A stretch of DNA of 64,000 nt from Streptomyces sp. CBMA123 (GCF_014596465.1 NZ_MECK01000610.1:53676-117675); one strand, 5' to 3'. Positions 8,535 to 17,688 are shown, numbered from the stretch's first letter. The notes: generated by a model from the letters alone, not told the origin. A program made the numbers and translations.

Positions 8535-8933
8535 ATGAACGTCATGAAGAAGGCCACTCTCGCGGTGGCCGCGACCCTGCTCCTCGCCACCGGTGGCATC
8601 GCCACCGCCGGCACCGCGTCGGCGGCGACCCCGATCAGCTGCGCCGGCCGTGAGTACGAGCAGGGCGGCGCGCCGTACAAGCCCTCCGAGTCGGACAAGC
8701 ACTTCGGCTTCTACAACGGCTACACCGAGACCCCGTCCCCGAACACCTTCAGCTGGGCCACCGTCGAGGCGCAGTGCCTGCTCAACACGATCGGCAGCAA
8801 CCTGACCGTGGACGGCTACTACGGGCCGAAGACGCAGGACGCTGTGCGCGGCGTCCAGAACACGCAGAGCCTGACCCCGGACGGCTTCGTCGGCCCCGAC
8901 ACCTGGCCCGCGCTGCGCTTCGTCGCCTGGTGA
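8535..8933 (+). CDS. Secreted peptidoglycan-binding protein 1
   Basis: A 132-residue exported protein. A signal peptide of about 31 residues (MNVMKKATLAVAATLLLATG, Ala-x-Ala cleavage at TASAA) precedes a Cys-containing N-terminal stretch and a PGBD-1 peptidoglycan-binding domain (VEAQCLLNT, LTVDGYYGPKTQDAVRGVQ, DGFVGPDTWPAL). GGAGG at 8524 supports ATG 8535, with ATG 8544 possible. It is the first of three small, non-identical relatives in tandem, each with a signal peptide and a single binding domain and no catalytic domain. Confidence 0.85.
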   Translation: MNVMKKATLAVAATLLLATGGIATAGTASAATPISCAGREYEQGGAPYKPSESDKHFGFYNGYTETPSPNTFSWATVEAQCLLNTIGSNLTVDGYYGPKTQDAVRGVQNTQSLTPDGFVGPDTWPALRFVAW

Positions 8934-9054
8934 TCCCCCCTCAGGTCCCGGCGGCCCAGGACCCGGGCCGCCGGTGGGGCACCTCCGGCCGGCCGAAAGT
9001 CGCGAGAGTCCGGCCGAAATTCCGTGCACGACCGCCGTTCCCAGGGTGTTCGTC

Positions 9055-9426
9055 ATGACCAGGTTCCGGCGCCGGGTGGCCGCCGCCACCGCATCTGCTG
9101 CCATCGCCCTGGGAGGCGTGGTGGCCCTGGCCCCGCAGGCGTCCGCGGACGGGTTTTGCAGCTACCTCCCGGACGGCGCCAGGCCCGACGTGTACCCGAA
9201 CCAGAACAACGACGCGGTCAAGCAGGCCCAGTGCCTGATCCTCTTCGAGAGCGGCTTCGGGATGAACAACGCCGTGCAGATAGACGGCAAGTACGGCCAG
9301 CAGACCTACGACGGCGTGATCTGGGTCCAGCACTGCAACGGGCTGTCGGAGGACGGCATCGTCGGCCCCAACACCTGGGAGAAGCTCTACCACCCGAACT
9401 ACGCGTGCCAGCGGTTCGACAACTGA
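9055..9426 (+). CDS. Secreted peptidoglycan-binding protein 2
   Basis: A 123-residue exported protein: a Tat/Sec-like leader with an Arg cluster (MTRFRRRVAAATASAAIALG, cleavage near ASADG), then a PGBD-1 domain (VKQAQCLILFESG, VQIDGKYGQQTYDGVIWVQ, DGIVGPNTWEKL). Four cysteines could form two disulfides outside the cell. It lies about 120 bases after the first relative and 70 bases before the third, so a shared transcript is plausible. Confidence 0.85.
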   Translation: MTRFRRRVAAATASAAIALGGVVALAPQASADGFCSYLPDGARPDVYPNQNNDAVKQAQCLILFESGFGMNNAVQIDGKYGQQTYDGVIWVQHCNGLSEDGIVGPNTWEKLYHPNYACQRFDN

Positions 9427-9494
9427 CCGTTCCGGGCAGCACCGACGGCCGACGCGGGACCCGCCCGGCCCCCCACCACTCGAAGGGCAGACTC

Positions 9495-9899
9495 ATGAAG
9501 GCAGCAGGCAAGCGTGCCGTACGTAACACCGCGATGCTCGGCGCGGTGGTGGCAGCCGTCGCAGGACTGACCGCAACGCCGGCCCAGGCGGACTACAACT
9601 ACTGGCAGGCCTGCATGCAGGAGGTCGGCAGCTACCACTACCTGGGCTGGGACCTCCCGAACGTGACGCTCGGCAAGGGCTCGGGCGGCGTCTGCGTCAA
9701 GGAGCTGCAGTCCGATCTCGTGCAGCTGGGCCTCGTCCCGAGCCAGGACGTCGCCAACTTCGTGGACGGCGACTTCGGCGGCAAGACGTACGACGCGGTC
9801 GTGGCCTACCAGCAGAAGTACTCCGACGCCGGCGGCGTGGACGGCCTGGTCGGACGGAACACCTGGCACGGCCTGATCGCACGGACCGAGTTCGAGTAG
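9495..9899 (+). CDS. Secreted peptidoglycan-binding protein 3
   Basis: A 134-residue exported protein with a leader ending at TPAQADY and one PGBD-1 domain (VCVKELQSDLVQLGLV, VDGDFGGKTYDAVVAYQQ, VDGLVGRNTWHGL). CGAAGGG precedes ATG 9495. Like its two upstream relatives it lacks an enzyme domain, so it may act as a cell-wall ligand or in competition for peptidoglycan sites; the function is unknown. Confidence 0.85.
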   Translation: MKAAGKRAVRNTAMLGAVVAAVAGLTATPAQADYNYWQACMQEVGSYHYLGWDLPNVTLGKGSGGVCVKELQSDLVQLGLVPSQDVANFVDGDFGGKTYDAVVAYQQKYSDAGGVDGLVGRNTWHGLIARTEFE

Positions 9900-10240
9900 G
9901 CCTCCCGGACGGCGCGGGCGGCGGCCGGGATCGGGGTCGAGGTCGTGCCGGAGGTGTCTGCGGACGGCGCCGCCCCGCCGATGCCCAGTGCGGGCGGCGG
10001 GGCGGCGGGGCGGCGGAAAGGCTGGTTTGGTCAGTTGGCGGCTTCCGTGAGCTCTTGGTCGAACGCGATGGTGATGAACTCCGTGGGGCCGGGTGCGGCC
10101 AGGCCGGCCGTCGTGCGCGGGAGCCGCCGTCGACGGCTTCGACGCGGCGACGTTCACTGATGCGGTTGCGCACGGGGCCGGGTCGGCTGGCCGCGGCCCT
10201 GCGTCAGCTCGTCCGGTGTGCGGTGGCGTGTTGCCTGGTG

Positions 10241-12190
10241 TCAGCTGCGGGCGGTCTCGGGGCCGGGTGCGGCGGAGAGGGTGAAGGAGAGCAGGGCGGT
10301 GGCGGTGAAGTCGTCTGCGGATTCGACGGTCTGCCAGGCGCCCACGTGGTCCATGAAGCCGCTGCCGTGGCCGTCGAACGCGGCGAAGGGGTTGCCGTCG
10401 CTGGTCGGGCACTTGCGCATGCCGGGGAAGGAGTTGAGGTCCTTCAGCTTCTCCGCCGCGTTGGGTCCGTTGACGACGCCGCCCCGGAGGATGTCGCCTT
10501 CGCCGTCGAGGTCACCGGCGAGGTTGGCGGCCTGGTGTTCGGGGCAGTGCGGGAAGGTGCTGCCGGCTCCGATGACGAAGGAGGAACCCCAGGCGTTGGC
10601 GCCCAGCGTCCAGTTGCGCTGCTGGGTGGCGAACGCGTCGTAGTGGGAGTCGCCGGTCACGCGCCGGTACAGCTGGGCGGTGGCGGCCAGGCCGAAGGTG
10701 TGGGGCACGGAGTCGAAGTCGGTGTAGACGGCGCCGGCCCGGAAGGGGTCCTTGGCGGCGCGGGAGCTGCCGTCGTCGAGCTGGCGCTTGAGGTCGGCGA
10801 CGAGGTCGTCGCGGGTGGCCTCGGTGCTCTGGGCGCCGGAGTCGAGGAGCTTGACGAGGTCGGCGTGCGCGAGTGCGCTGACGTCGCCGAGTCCGAGGGT
10901 GCCGAGGGTGTCGGAGGCGAGGTACCGCTTGGCCCAGTGGCCGGCCTGCTTGGTCCAGCCGGCCGCCCGGCTGTCGTCGAGGGCCTGCGCGGCCAGCGCC
11001 ATCTCGGTGGCGCCGAATTCCATGTCGTCCTGCCAGGAGGCTTCGGGGTAGAAGCCGTGCGGGAAGGCGGTGACGAGCTGGTCTCCGGGGGTGGTGTCGG
11101 CGAGCGCGTAGACGTGCGCGGCCTTCTCCAGCTCCGCTTGTGCCCGGGCGGGGTTGTCGGCGGCGTCCAGTTGTGCGGCCAGGGCGAAGGTCGCGGCCAC
11201 GCGTCCGGCGAGGTTGGGGCTGATGGGCTTGCCGGGGGGTGCCGCGCGGAAGACCGGGCGGTGCTTGATCAGGTAGTTCGGGTCGCCGGGCTTGACCTGC
11301 AGGGCGTCGTCGGCCTCGGGCAGGCGCCAGTCGTCGTGGTCGGAGCGGATCTTGCCGGAGCCGTCGTCGGTGTCGCCCTTGCCCAGGCCGACCTGGACGT
11401 AGAGGGTGCGGGACTTGTCGTCCCACATCTTGTCGAGCCAGTCGAGCCCGTGGCGGGCCTCGGCGGCCAGCTCCGTCCCGCCGACGGGCGTGGTCCGCTG
11501 CGCGAGCAGGAGACTGGCGGTGGAGTAGGAGGCGGTGTGCGTGAACTTGAGGAAGTCACCGGCGTCGTTCCAGCCGCCGGAGACGTCGACCGGGCCGCCG
11601 ACCGGCTTGAGGGGCGCGGTCAGGACCCTCTCGTCCTCGTCGTAGGCGGGGGTGTCGTAGACGGTGGCCTGGCGGTCCGCGAGGTGGGAGGGCCGGCGCC
11701 GCAGCTTGGTGGGCACGACGTCGGCCCCGTCGCGCTGGGCCTGGAAGAAGCCGACGTTGTCCTGGATGAGCTTGCCGAACAGTTCACCGGCGGGTGCGAT
11801 GCGGAACCGCGGGGAGACCGCGTTGATGTTCCCGTACACCTCCACCCGGTAGTCGCCGGGCTTGGTCAGGCCGGACAGGTCCAGGGTGTGGACGTTCCGG
11901 TAGGCGTCGTTCCACCGCCCGGTGGAGGCTCCGACCTTGCCGCTCAGCACCTCGTTCCCGGCGGCGTCACGTACCCGGAAGGACGCTGAGGTCAGGGGGA
12001 CGGAGGTCATGAGGTAGGCCTGCTTGGTCTCACCGGGCGTGTAACCGACCTGGTCGACGCGGACCTCTGCGCGGGGTGCTCCCGCCAGGGTGTCCGATCC
12101 CTGTGCGGACTGAACGCAGAAGACCGCGACGACCGTAGCGGCCAGACCTGCGGCGGTGATGCCGATTACGCGGGGACGAATCTTTGCCAT
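10241..12190 (-). CDS. Glycoside hydrolase family 9 (endoglucanase-type), secreted or membrane-anchored
   Basis: A 649-residue enzyme. A leader or anchor (VIGITAAGLAATVVAVFCVQ) is followed by an Ig-like CelD_N domain (about 40-130, RVDQVGYTPGETKQAYL, GDYRVEVYG) and an alpha/alpha-barrel GH9 domain. GGWNDAGDFLKF supplies the catalytic aspartate pair. The C-terminal part has ANAWGSSFVIGAG, HCPEHQAAN and a closing WQTVESADDFTA that carries the proposed acid Glu. It probably cleaves cellulose or a related beta-glucan outside the cell. It is transcribed away from the two-component system, separated by about 270 bases. Confidence 0.85.
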   Translation of the reverse strand: MAKIRPRVIGITAAGLAATVVAVFCVQSAQGSDTLAGAPRAEVRVDQVGYTPGETKQAYLMTSVPLTSASFRVRDAAGNEVLSGKVGASTGRWNDAYRNVHTLDLSGLTKPGDYRVEVYGNINAVSPRFRIAPAGELFGKLIQDNVGFFQAQRDGADVVPTKLRRRPSHLADRQATVYDTPAYDEDERVLTAPLKPVGGPVDVSGGWNDAGDFLKFTHTASYSTASLLLAQRTTPVGGTELAAEARHGLDWLDKMWDDKSRTLYVQVGLGKGDTDDGSGKIRSDHDDWRLPEADDALQVKPGDPNYLIKHRPVFRAAPPGKPISPNLAGRVAATFALAAQLDAADNPARAQAELEKAAHVYALADTTPGDQLVTAFPHGFYPEASWQDDMEFGATEMALAAQALDDSRAAGWTKQAGHWAKRYLASDTLGTLGLGDVSALAHADLVKLLDSGAQSTEATRDDLVADLKRQLDDGSSRAAKDPFRAGAVYTDFDSVPHTFGLAATAQLYRRVTGDSHYDAFATQQRNWTLGANAWGSSFVIGAGSTFPHCPEHQAANLAGDLDGEGDILRGGVVNGPNAAEKLKDLNSFPGMRKCPTSDGNPFAAFDGHGSGFMDHVGAWQTVESADDFTATALLSFTLSAAPGPETARS

Positions 12191-12457
12191 GCCCGCACAC
12201 TGTCAGCCGGCGCATGAGGCCAACATGAGGAAGCCCGGGCAGACCCCCGGCCCGCCCGCGGAACCCGATTCCCCGGCTCCGGCTCTGCGACGGCACGGGC
12301 ACCCCGCCCCCCGCCTCGGCCCCCGCCCCCGCCCCCCTCACGCGGAAGTCCGGCAGCGGTGTGACGGCGCCGGGCCCTCGGACACCGTCCGGAGATGGCG
12401 GTCAAGCACCGCTACAGCGGCGTTCGTGCCCTTTTCGACCCAGTAGGCTCGCCCGTC

Positions 12458-13132
12458 ATGCGCGTACTTGTCCTGGAGGACGACCCCGAACTCGGCCCCG
12501 TGATCATCAGAGGCCTGCGCGAAGCCGGCTTCGCCGTCGACTTCGCCGGCGATCTCGCCGACGCCGACTTCAAGCTCGCGGTCAACACCTACGACTGCCT
12601 CATCGCCGACCGCACCCTGCCCGACGGCGACGCGCTCACCCTCCTCGCCGCCCAGCGCAAGCGGGGCTCCACCCTGCCGGTCCTCCTGCTCACCGCCCTC
12701 GACGCGGTCACCGACCGCGTGGCCGGCTTCGAACACGGCGCCGACGACTACCTCGTCAAACCCTTCGCCTTCGCCGAACTCAGCGCCCGAGTGCGCACCC
12801 TGTGCCGTCGCGGCCAGCCCGCACGGCTGCCCGAGCTGCGCGTCGGCGACCTCGAACTCGACCTGCCGCGCCGCCGGGTGCGGCGAGCGGGCGTGCTCCT
12901 GACCCTCACCGCGAAGGAGTTCTCGGTCCTGGAGGTCCTGATGCTGCGGGCCGGCGAGGTCGTCACCCGCACCGACCTCATCGAACGCTGCTGGGACGAG
13001 CAGGCCGAACCGCTCTCCAACGTCGTCGACGTCCTCATAGGCCAACTGCGCCGCAAACTGGGCCCGCCCGAACTCATCCACACGGTGCGCGGTGTCGGCT
13101 ACCGCATCGACGACCAGGCCCCGGGCCTGTGA
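12458..13132 (+). CDS. OmpR/PhoB-family response regulator
   Basis: A 224-residue regulator. The receiver domain begins MRVLVLEDDPELG (acidic pocket), with the phospho-acceptor Asp in LIADRTLPDG, the Thr in LLLTALDA and the Lys in DDYLVKPFAF. The C-terminal winged helix (LTLTAKEFSVLEVL, SNVVDVLIGQLRRKLG, IHTVRGVGYRI) binds DNA. ATG 12458 is preferred because upstream codons do not fit the family. It overlaps the kinase by four bases (GTGA). Possible targets include the divergent GH9 gene; that is inference. Confidence 0.92.
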   Translation: MRVLVLEDDPELGPVIIRGLREAGFAVDFAGDLADADFKLAVNTYDCLIADRTLPDGDALTLLAAQRKRGSTLPVLLLTALDAVTDRVAGFEHGADDYLVKPFAFAELSARVRTLCRRGQPARLPELRVGDLELDLPRRRVRRAGVLLTLTAKEFSVLEVLMLRAGEVVTRTDLIERCWDEQAEPLSNVVDVLIGQLRRKLGPPELIHTVRGVGYRIDDQAPGL

Positions 13133-14382
13133 CACCGCGCACCCCCGCCGTCGCGCGCCTGCACCGCGCCCGTTGGGCGATGACCCTGCTGTTCGCCGCG
13201 ACCACCGCCGCCTGTCTGCTGGTGCTCGCCGTCATCGCGGTGCGCACCGACGGCCGGTCCCGGACGGACGAGCTCGACAGCGGCGTCAGCCACCGGGCGG
13301 ACGGGCTCGCCCGCACGCTGTACTACGACGGCGGCGTCCTGCACCTCGACGCGCTGCCGGAGGACGACCTGGCCCGCAGCGCCGAGAAGCTCGGCGTCCT
13401 CCAGGCACCCGACCACACCCGGCCGCAGATCCGCTACGCACGCGATTCCCCCACCGCCCTGCCCGGCCAGGCGGCGCTGGACGAGATCTGGCAGCAGGTC
13501 CAGCACGACCAGGAGACCGTCCTGGTCAGCGCCGACGTCGACGGCCGGGAATACCAGTGGGCCGCGGCCCCGGTCTGGGACGACGACAGGATCGGCGCCG
13601 CCGTCCTGGTCGGCGCCGACCCCGCCCGGAGCCTGGCCGCCCACACCCGACTGCTGCGCTGGCTGGCCGCGGGCTGCGCGGCCCTGGTGCTGGCCGCCGC
13701 CGCCGTCGGCCACCTCCTGTCCGGGCGGGCCATGCGACCCGCCCTGCGGGGACTCGAACAGCAGGAACAGTTCCTCGCCGAGGCGGCCCACGAACTGCGC
13801 ACCCCGCTGGCCACCCTGCGGCTGGTGGTCGAGAACGGCAGCACCACGCCGGCCCGGGCACCGCAGGCCCTGGACGAGGCCGTCCGGCTGGTCGACCGCC
13901 TGGGCCGCCTGGTCACCGGCCTGCTGGCCCGCGCCCGCGTCGAAGCCGGCACCCAGGACATCGAGCTGACCCCGCTACGGCTCGACCAGCTCGTCGAACA
14001 GACCGTCGAGGAACTCCCCGACCACAGTGGCGTCACGCTCACCACCGAAGCCGCCGTCGTCAACGGCGACCCCGAACTGCTCGCCCAGGCCGTCCGCAAC
14101 CTCGTCGAGAACGCGCTGCGGCACGGCGGCGGAACCCCGGTCGAGGTGAGCGTCACCCCCGGCCGCGTCGCCGTACGGGACCACGGCCCCGGCATCCCCG
14201 CCGAGGACCGCACCCGGGTCTTCGAACGCCACGTCACCGGGCCTGCGAGCACGGGCACCGGCACCGGCCTCGCCATCGTCCGCTGGGTGGCCGAACTCCA
14301 CGGCGGCACCGCCCAGCTCTCCCCTGCCTCGGGCGGCGGGACACTGGCCGAGCTGCTGCTGCCCCAGCACACCAACACCTGA
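13129..14382 (+). CDS. Sensor histidine kinase
   Basis: A 417-residue inner-membrane kinase paired with the regulator by GTGA overlap. TM1 (MTLLFAATTAACLLVLAVIA) and TM2 (LAAGCAALVLAAAAVGHLL) enclose an extracytoplasmic sensor of about 130 residues. HisKA has the phospho-His in FLAEAAHELRTPLATLR. The HATPase domain has the N box NLVENALRHGG, the G1 box VRDHGPGIP and the G2 box GTGTGLAIVRWVAELHGG. All catalytic boxes are present. The signal is unknown. Confidence 0.92.
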   Translation: MTPRTPAVARLHRARWAMTLLFAATTAACLLVLAVIAVRTDGRSRTDELDSGVSHRADGLARTLYYDGGVLHLDALPEDDLARSAEKLGVLQAPDHTRPQIRYARDSPTALPGQAALDEIWQQVQHDQETVLVSADVDGREYQWAAAPVWDDDRIGAAVLVGADPARSLAAHTRLLRWLAAGCAALVLAAAAVGHLLSGRAMRPALRGLEQQEQFLAEAAHELRTPLATLRLVVENGSTTPARAPQALDEAVRLVDRLGRLVTGLLARARVEAGTQDIELTPLRLDQLVEQTVEELPDHSGVTLTTEAAVVNGDPELLAQAVRNLVENALRHGGGTPVEVSVTPGRVAVRDHGPGIPAEDRTRVFERHVTGPASTGTGTGLAIVRWVAELHGGTAQLSPASGGGTLAELLLPQHTNT

Positions 14383-14483
14383 GCCGGCCCCGCCCGGCCC
14401 GATCATTGAGCGTCGCCGGCCGCCTGGATCGATCGTGGTGACAGCTTGCGTGCCGATCTGACAGGTATCGCGCTTCGGCACCC

Positions 14484-15092
14484 TGTCCTGTGCCGCTGGC
14501 CTTGACCGATTGCCACTGACGTTCGACCGCTGCCCAGTGCGCGCCGGCGAACGCCGACGGCCTCACCAGCCCCCGGGTGCGTACGGCCAGGACTTGGGAC
14601 GGGCGGGGCTTCCTAGGGCAGCGTCTGAGGACGCCACTCCTCACGGTAGCCGGGGGCATCGTGGTAGATCTGGGCAAGGAGTCTGACCGCCGCTCCAAGG
14701 CCGGCGGCCCACCCGGCGTCGAAGTCATTGCCGGTGGCGCCCACAGCCGGCGTGTCGAGGTGCGCAACCGGTGCGTAGAGATCTGTGACCGCGCGAACCA
14801 TGTCGATCATTGGGATCGTGCTGTCGAGGTGCACGTCCGTGTCGGGGGGAGCAAGCGCCGTGATCCTCACGACGTCGTGCTCGTCCGCGTCGAGCTTCGC
14901 TCGCACGAACGGGATGAGGCCATCGTTCATGGCGGTCATCCTGACCCACGGCCGCACGATGCGTGAAGCCCTGCGTCTGTCGCCGCACGCCCGGTCGGAC
15001 GGCCGTTGAGCAGGGCGGTCGAGACTCAGTGGCAGAACGGCACCTCGGTCGACGTTCAGTGGCAATCGGTCAAGGTCCAGTAGCACGGGACA
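14484..15092. mobile_element. Miniature IS21-like element carrying DUF6221 as passenger
   Basis: An inverted repeat with the 20-base core CCTTGACCGATTGCCACTGA (14500-14519 and, inverted, 15056-15075) extends outward imperfectly to TGTCC at both ends, about 36 bases in all. A second TGCCACTGA-like motif lies inside the right end, as in multi-repeat IS21 termini. No transposase fits in the 0.6 kb between; only the DUF6221 gene is present. No target duplication could be fixed. A non-autonomous element with cargo is the simplest reading. Confidence 0.55.
14613..14930 (-). CDS. DUF6221 family protein
   Basis: A 105-residue soluble protein of a small actinobacterial family with no known function. 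MNDGLIPFVRAKLDADEHD is the typical family opening, and YREEWRPQTLP the typical closing. The middle is shorter than in common members. ATG 14930 is chosen because it matches the family N-terminus; the frame remains open upstream. It is the only gene inside the terminal repeats at 14484-15092. Confidence 0.65.
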   Translation of the reverse strand: MNDGLIPFVRAKLDADEHDVVRITALAPPDTDVHLDSTIPMIDMVRAVTDLYAPVAHLDTPAVGATGNDFDAGWAAGLGAAVRLLAQIYHDAPGYREEWRPQTLP

Positions 15093-15600
15093 CACACCGC
15101 CCCTTCCGGGCCGGGCTCAGTGTCCCGACGTTGCGCAGGATCGCGCACGCGCTCGATGGCGAGGGGGTGAGCACCACCGCACCGACCCGATTGCCAGCGC
15201 CCCGTCCTCACGCGGACCGGCAGACCCCGCTCGGGACCGCCGTCCGGGTGCCCAGGGAGCTGCTGACCGGTCCCCAGCTGTACGACAGCTCGCCCAACTG
15301 CAAGACATCTTGGGGCCGGACGAAACAGGGCCGGGCGACGACGGACTTCCCCACCTCGTCACCCGCTACCTGCGCCCCGCACGGCGCATCCGGCAGTCGA
15401 GCCGCCCAGCGGCCGGGCGGCCGACCACTGACCAGCACACCGGAAGCGCAGCGCCGAGGTGCCCTCACCTCGACCGGTAGGCCCAGAGCAGCTGGGTGTC
15501 GGCCGAGCGCGGGCCCGGGGACGTCGGGGGGAGACGGTCGAGGGTCTGGCGGCTGGTGGTACGGGCCCCGTAGTCCCGGACCAGGCGACGCGGACCTCCC
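15093..15600. other. About 500 bases of gene remnants, none identified
   Basis: Short coding-like pieces appear in different frames: LSVPTLRRIAHALDGEG near 15115-15165 resembles part of an XRE-type helix-turn-helix, and LAQLQDILGPDETGPGDDG with TRYLRPARRIRQ at about 15290-15400 uses G/C-ending codons. No start-to-stop gene can be defended. Confidence 0.35.
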
Positions 15601-15607
15601 TTCGGCA

Positions 15608-15647
15608 CGAGTTGCAAAACAGACTTGCAAAGCCTATTTGCAACTCG
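15608..15647. promoter_or_regulatory. Operator of the ArsR-type regulator
   Basis: A perfect 11-base inverted repeat, CGAGTTGCAAA (15608-15618) and TTTGCAACTCG (15637-15647), surrounds a third TTGCAAA half-site (15625-15631). It ends 12 bases before the regulator ATG, where the promoter should be. The layout fits autorepression by the dimeric winged-helix protein encoded next. Confidence 0.7.
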
Positions 15648-15659
15648 TAGGCTGCCGAC

Positions 15660-16223
15660 ATGCCGGAACAGCCGCCTGCCCAGGAGATCGCCGATGTCGA
15701 GGCGCTGCGCGTCTTCGCGCACCCGGTGCGGCAGAAGATCGAGCGATGCCTGCGTCGGGGGCCAGCCAACTCGACCGTGCTTGCCCGCGAGTTGGGTGAG
15801 AGCACGGGCCTGGTCAGCTACCACTTGCGGCAGTTGGCCAAGCACGGCCTCGTCGAGGAGGTGCCCGAGCTGGCGAAGGGACGCGAGCGGTGGTGGCGGG
15901 CCGTGCCCGGAGATCGGCGGTTCCCGCCGTACAGCCGACAGACACCGCAGATGCGCGAGGCACTGACGCAGATGCACCGCCTGGACCTCGCCGAGCTCGT
16001 CGACTCCGCCCGGCGGTTCGAGGAGGCGCGCGACGCCCTGGGACCGTGGGCCGACGCGGCGCTCTTCTCGCGCGCGACGCTCAGGGTCGACCCCGATCAA
16101 CTTCAGGCGTTCTTCGAGGAGTACATCGCCCTCCTCTACCGGTACTCGACACCCGAGCAGGCTGACGCGTCGGGGGCGCGTCCCGTCCTGGTCCGGCTGC
16201 TCGGAATTCCCGAGACCGACTGA
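15660..16223 (+). CDS. ArsR-type winged-helix transcriptional regulator
   Basis: A 187-residue regulator. Residues 10-85 form the winged helix (ALRVFAHPVRQKIERCL, SESTGLVSYHLRQLAKHGLV is close to the ArsR recognition helix pattern). The C-terminal half is an alpha-helical domain seen in larger ArsR-like regulators of Streptomyces. No metal-binding Cys cluster is visible, so a metal signal is unlikely. It heads a two-gene unit with the hydrolase that starts about 40 bases later. Confidence 0.85.
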   Translation: MPEQPPAQEIADVEALRVFAHPVRQKIERCLRRGPANSTVLARELGESTGLVSYHLRQLAKHGLVEEVPELAKGRERWWRAVPGDRRFPPYSRQTPQMREALTQMHRLDLAELVDSARRFEEARDALGPWADAALFSRATLRVDPDQLQAFFEEYIALLYRYSTPEQADASGARPVLVRLLGIPETD

Positions 16224-16263
16224 CCACACGACCCAGATGGCCGACACACAAGGGGGAAACGTC

Positions 16264-17688
16264 GTGCTGCTCTCACTCAGAACCGCGCCACCGCCGCGCG
16301 CTCTTCTGGTCTTCCTGGCCGCTCTGTTGGCCGGCGGCCTGCTCATGCTGGGTGCGCCGTCGGCGCACGCCGACGGGGACGGGCTGATCCGCCAGGAGGT
16401 CACCTTCCGGGGCGGCAATGGCCTGGTCCTGCACGGCACCGTGCTCCGCAAGGACGCGATACCGGGCACGGGGCCCGGCATCGTGCTCGTCGGCGGCTCG
16501 GGCCCGGGACCCAGGGAGGAGTACGAGCAGGAGGCCGAGGCCTTCGCCCAGGCCGGCATCACCACGCTCGTCTACGACAAACGCACCGTCAGCTACTCCC
16601 TGCTCCACCGGGACTTCGGCCTGCTGGCCGACGACGCCCTCGCCGGCGTGCGGCTGCTGCAGTCCAGCCACGGGGTCGATCCGCATCAGGTCGGGCTGTG
16701 GGGGTTCAGCGAAGGCGGCTGGGTGGCGCCGCTGGCCGCGTCGCGCTCGAACGACGTCGCGTTCGTCCTCACCATCGGCGGCCCCGGCTACGACACTCTG
16801 CGCACCCAGGCCTGGAACCTCACCACGCACCTGCAGCACCAGGGGGTCAGCGGACCCTTCCGCCGCACCGTGGCCGGCCCCGCCGCCCAACTCATGGCCA
16901 CCACCGGCCTGTTCCCCGCCGCCGACTACGACCCCCTGCCGGCGCTGGAACGGCTGAGCCGAACCCCGCTGCTGGCCCTGTGGGGCGACCACGACACACA
17001 GGTACCGGCCCAGGAGAGCGCGCGGATCTTCCGCGAGGCCCTCGCCCGCGCAGGCAACCAACACGCCGTCATCAGCTTCATCGCCCACGGCGCGCACAAC
17101 GGACACCGCACCTCGGACGGCTTCGACCGGATCGGCGGCCCCCTCTTCCAGGGCAGGAACCTCGGCGAACTCGCCCCCGACTATGCCCAGACCATGACGA
17201 CATGGGTACTGGCCACCGCCGCCGGCCACCCACCGGCATCGGCCGTCCAACCCGCACCCCGACAGGAACTCGCCAGCACCCCCATACCCCGCGACGCCTG
17301 GTACGTCTGGGTCGCCCCGACCCTGCTGCTCCTCGGCTTCGCCACCTACCCGATCTCAGCCGTACTGCGCCGCGGACCGGTCCTGCGCCCGGTCCGATGG
17401 CTGGCCGGGTTCGGCCTGCTGGCGGTCATAGCAACGGTGGGGTGCTCGATCGCTGTCTTCGTCGCGGGAGAGGGTGCGGCCACGCCGGTCATCTCGGGCC
17501 AACCCGCCTCGTGGCTGGTGGTGCAGGGGCTCGCGGTCGCAGTCGTGCTGTCCACCGTCGCCTCGGCCAGGGCAGTCCGGCGCAGCCACCCGACTCCGAG
17601 CTTGGCCATGTGGCTGCGCCTGGCCCCGGTCGGACTTGCTGCGGTCGGCTTCGTGCCGTGGGTGGTGTGGTGGGGAGTCACTCCGTGA
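16264..17688 (+). CDS. Membrane-anchored alpha/beta hydrolase with C-terminal TM domain
   Basis: A protein of about 474 residues. A leader (LLVFLAALLAGGLLMLGAPS, AHA cleavage) is followed by an alpha/beta-hydrolase domain: oxyanion region VGGSGPGPREEY, nucleophile in LWGFSEGG, acid in WGDHDTQVP, His in IAHGAHNGHR. The last 150 residues hold about four membrane helices. GTG 16264 is preferred because AAGGGGGAA lies 5-10 bases upstream; ATG 16237 is an alternative. It is likely co-transcribed with and controlled by the upstream ArsR-type regulator. The substrate is unknown. Confidence 0.8.
   Translation: MLLSLRTAPPPRALLVFLAALLAGGLLMLGAPSAHADGDGLIRQEVTFRGGNGLVLHGTVLRKDAIPGTGPGIVLVGGSGPGPREEYEQEAEAFAQAGITTLVYDKRTVSYSLLHRDFGLLADDALAGVRLLQSSHGVDPHQVGLWGFSEGGWVAPLAASRSNDVAFVLTIGGPGYDTLRTQAWNLTTHLQHQGVSGPFRRTVAGPAAQLMATTGLFPAADYDPLPALERLSRTPLLALWGDHDTQVPAQESARIFREALARAGNQHAVISFIAHGAHNGHRTSDGFDRIGGPLFQGRNLGELAPDYAQTMTTWVLATAAGHPPASAVQPAPRQELASTPIPRDAWYVWVAPTLLLLGFATYPISAVLRRGPVLRPVRWLAGFGLLAVIATVGCSIAVFVAGEGAATPVISGQPASWLVVQGLAVAVVLSTVASARAVRRSHPTPSLAMWLRLAPVGLAAVGFVPWVVWWGVTP

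Noticed and set aside
10055..11989. Long open frame on the forward strand opposite the GH9 gene
   Set aside because: A Gly/Val-rich antisense shadow produced by GC-biased codons; no domain or ribosome site.
12361..14382. A 673-residue kinase starting at 12361
   Set aside because: The part before 13129 is a shadow of the response-regulator gene; GTG 13129 with GTGA overlap fits the family.
15093..15600. An XRE-family regulator gene
   Set aside because: Only about 17 residues resemble the helix-turn-helix and no full frame exists.
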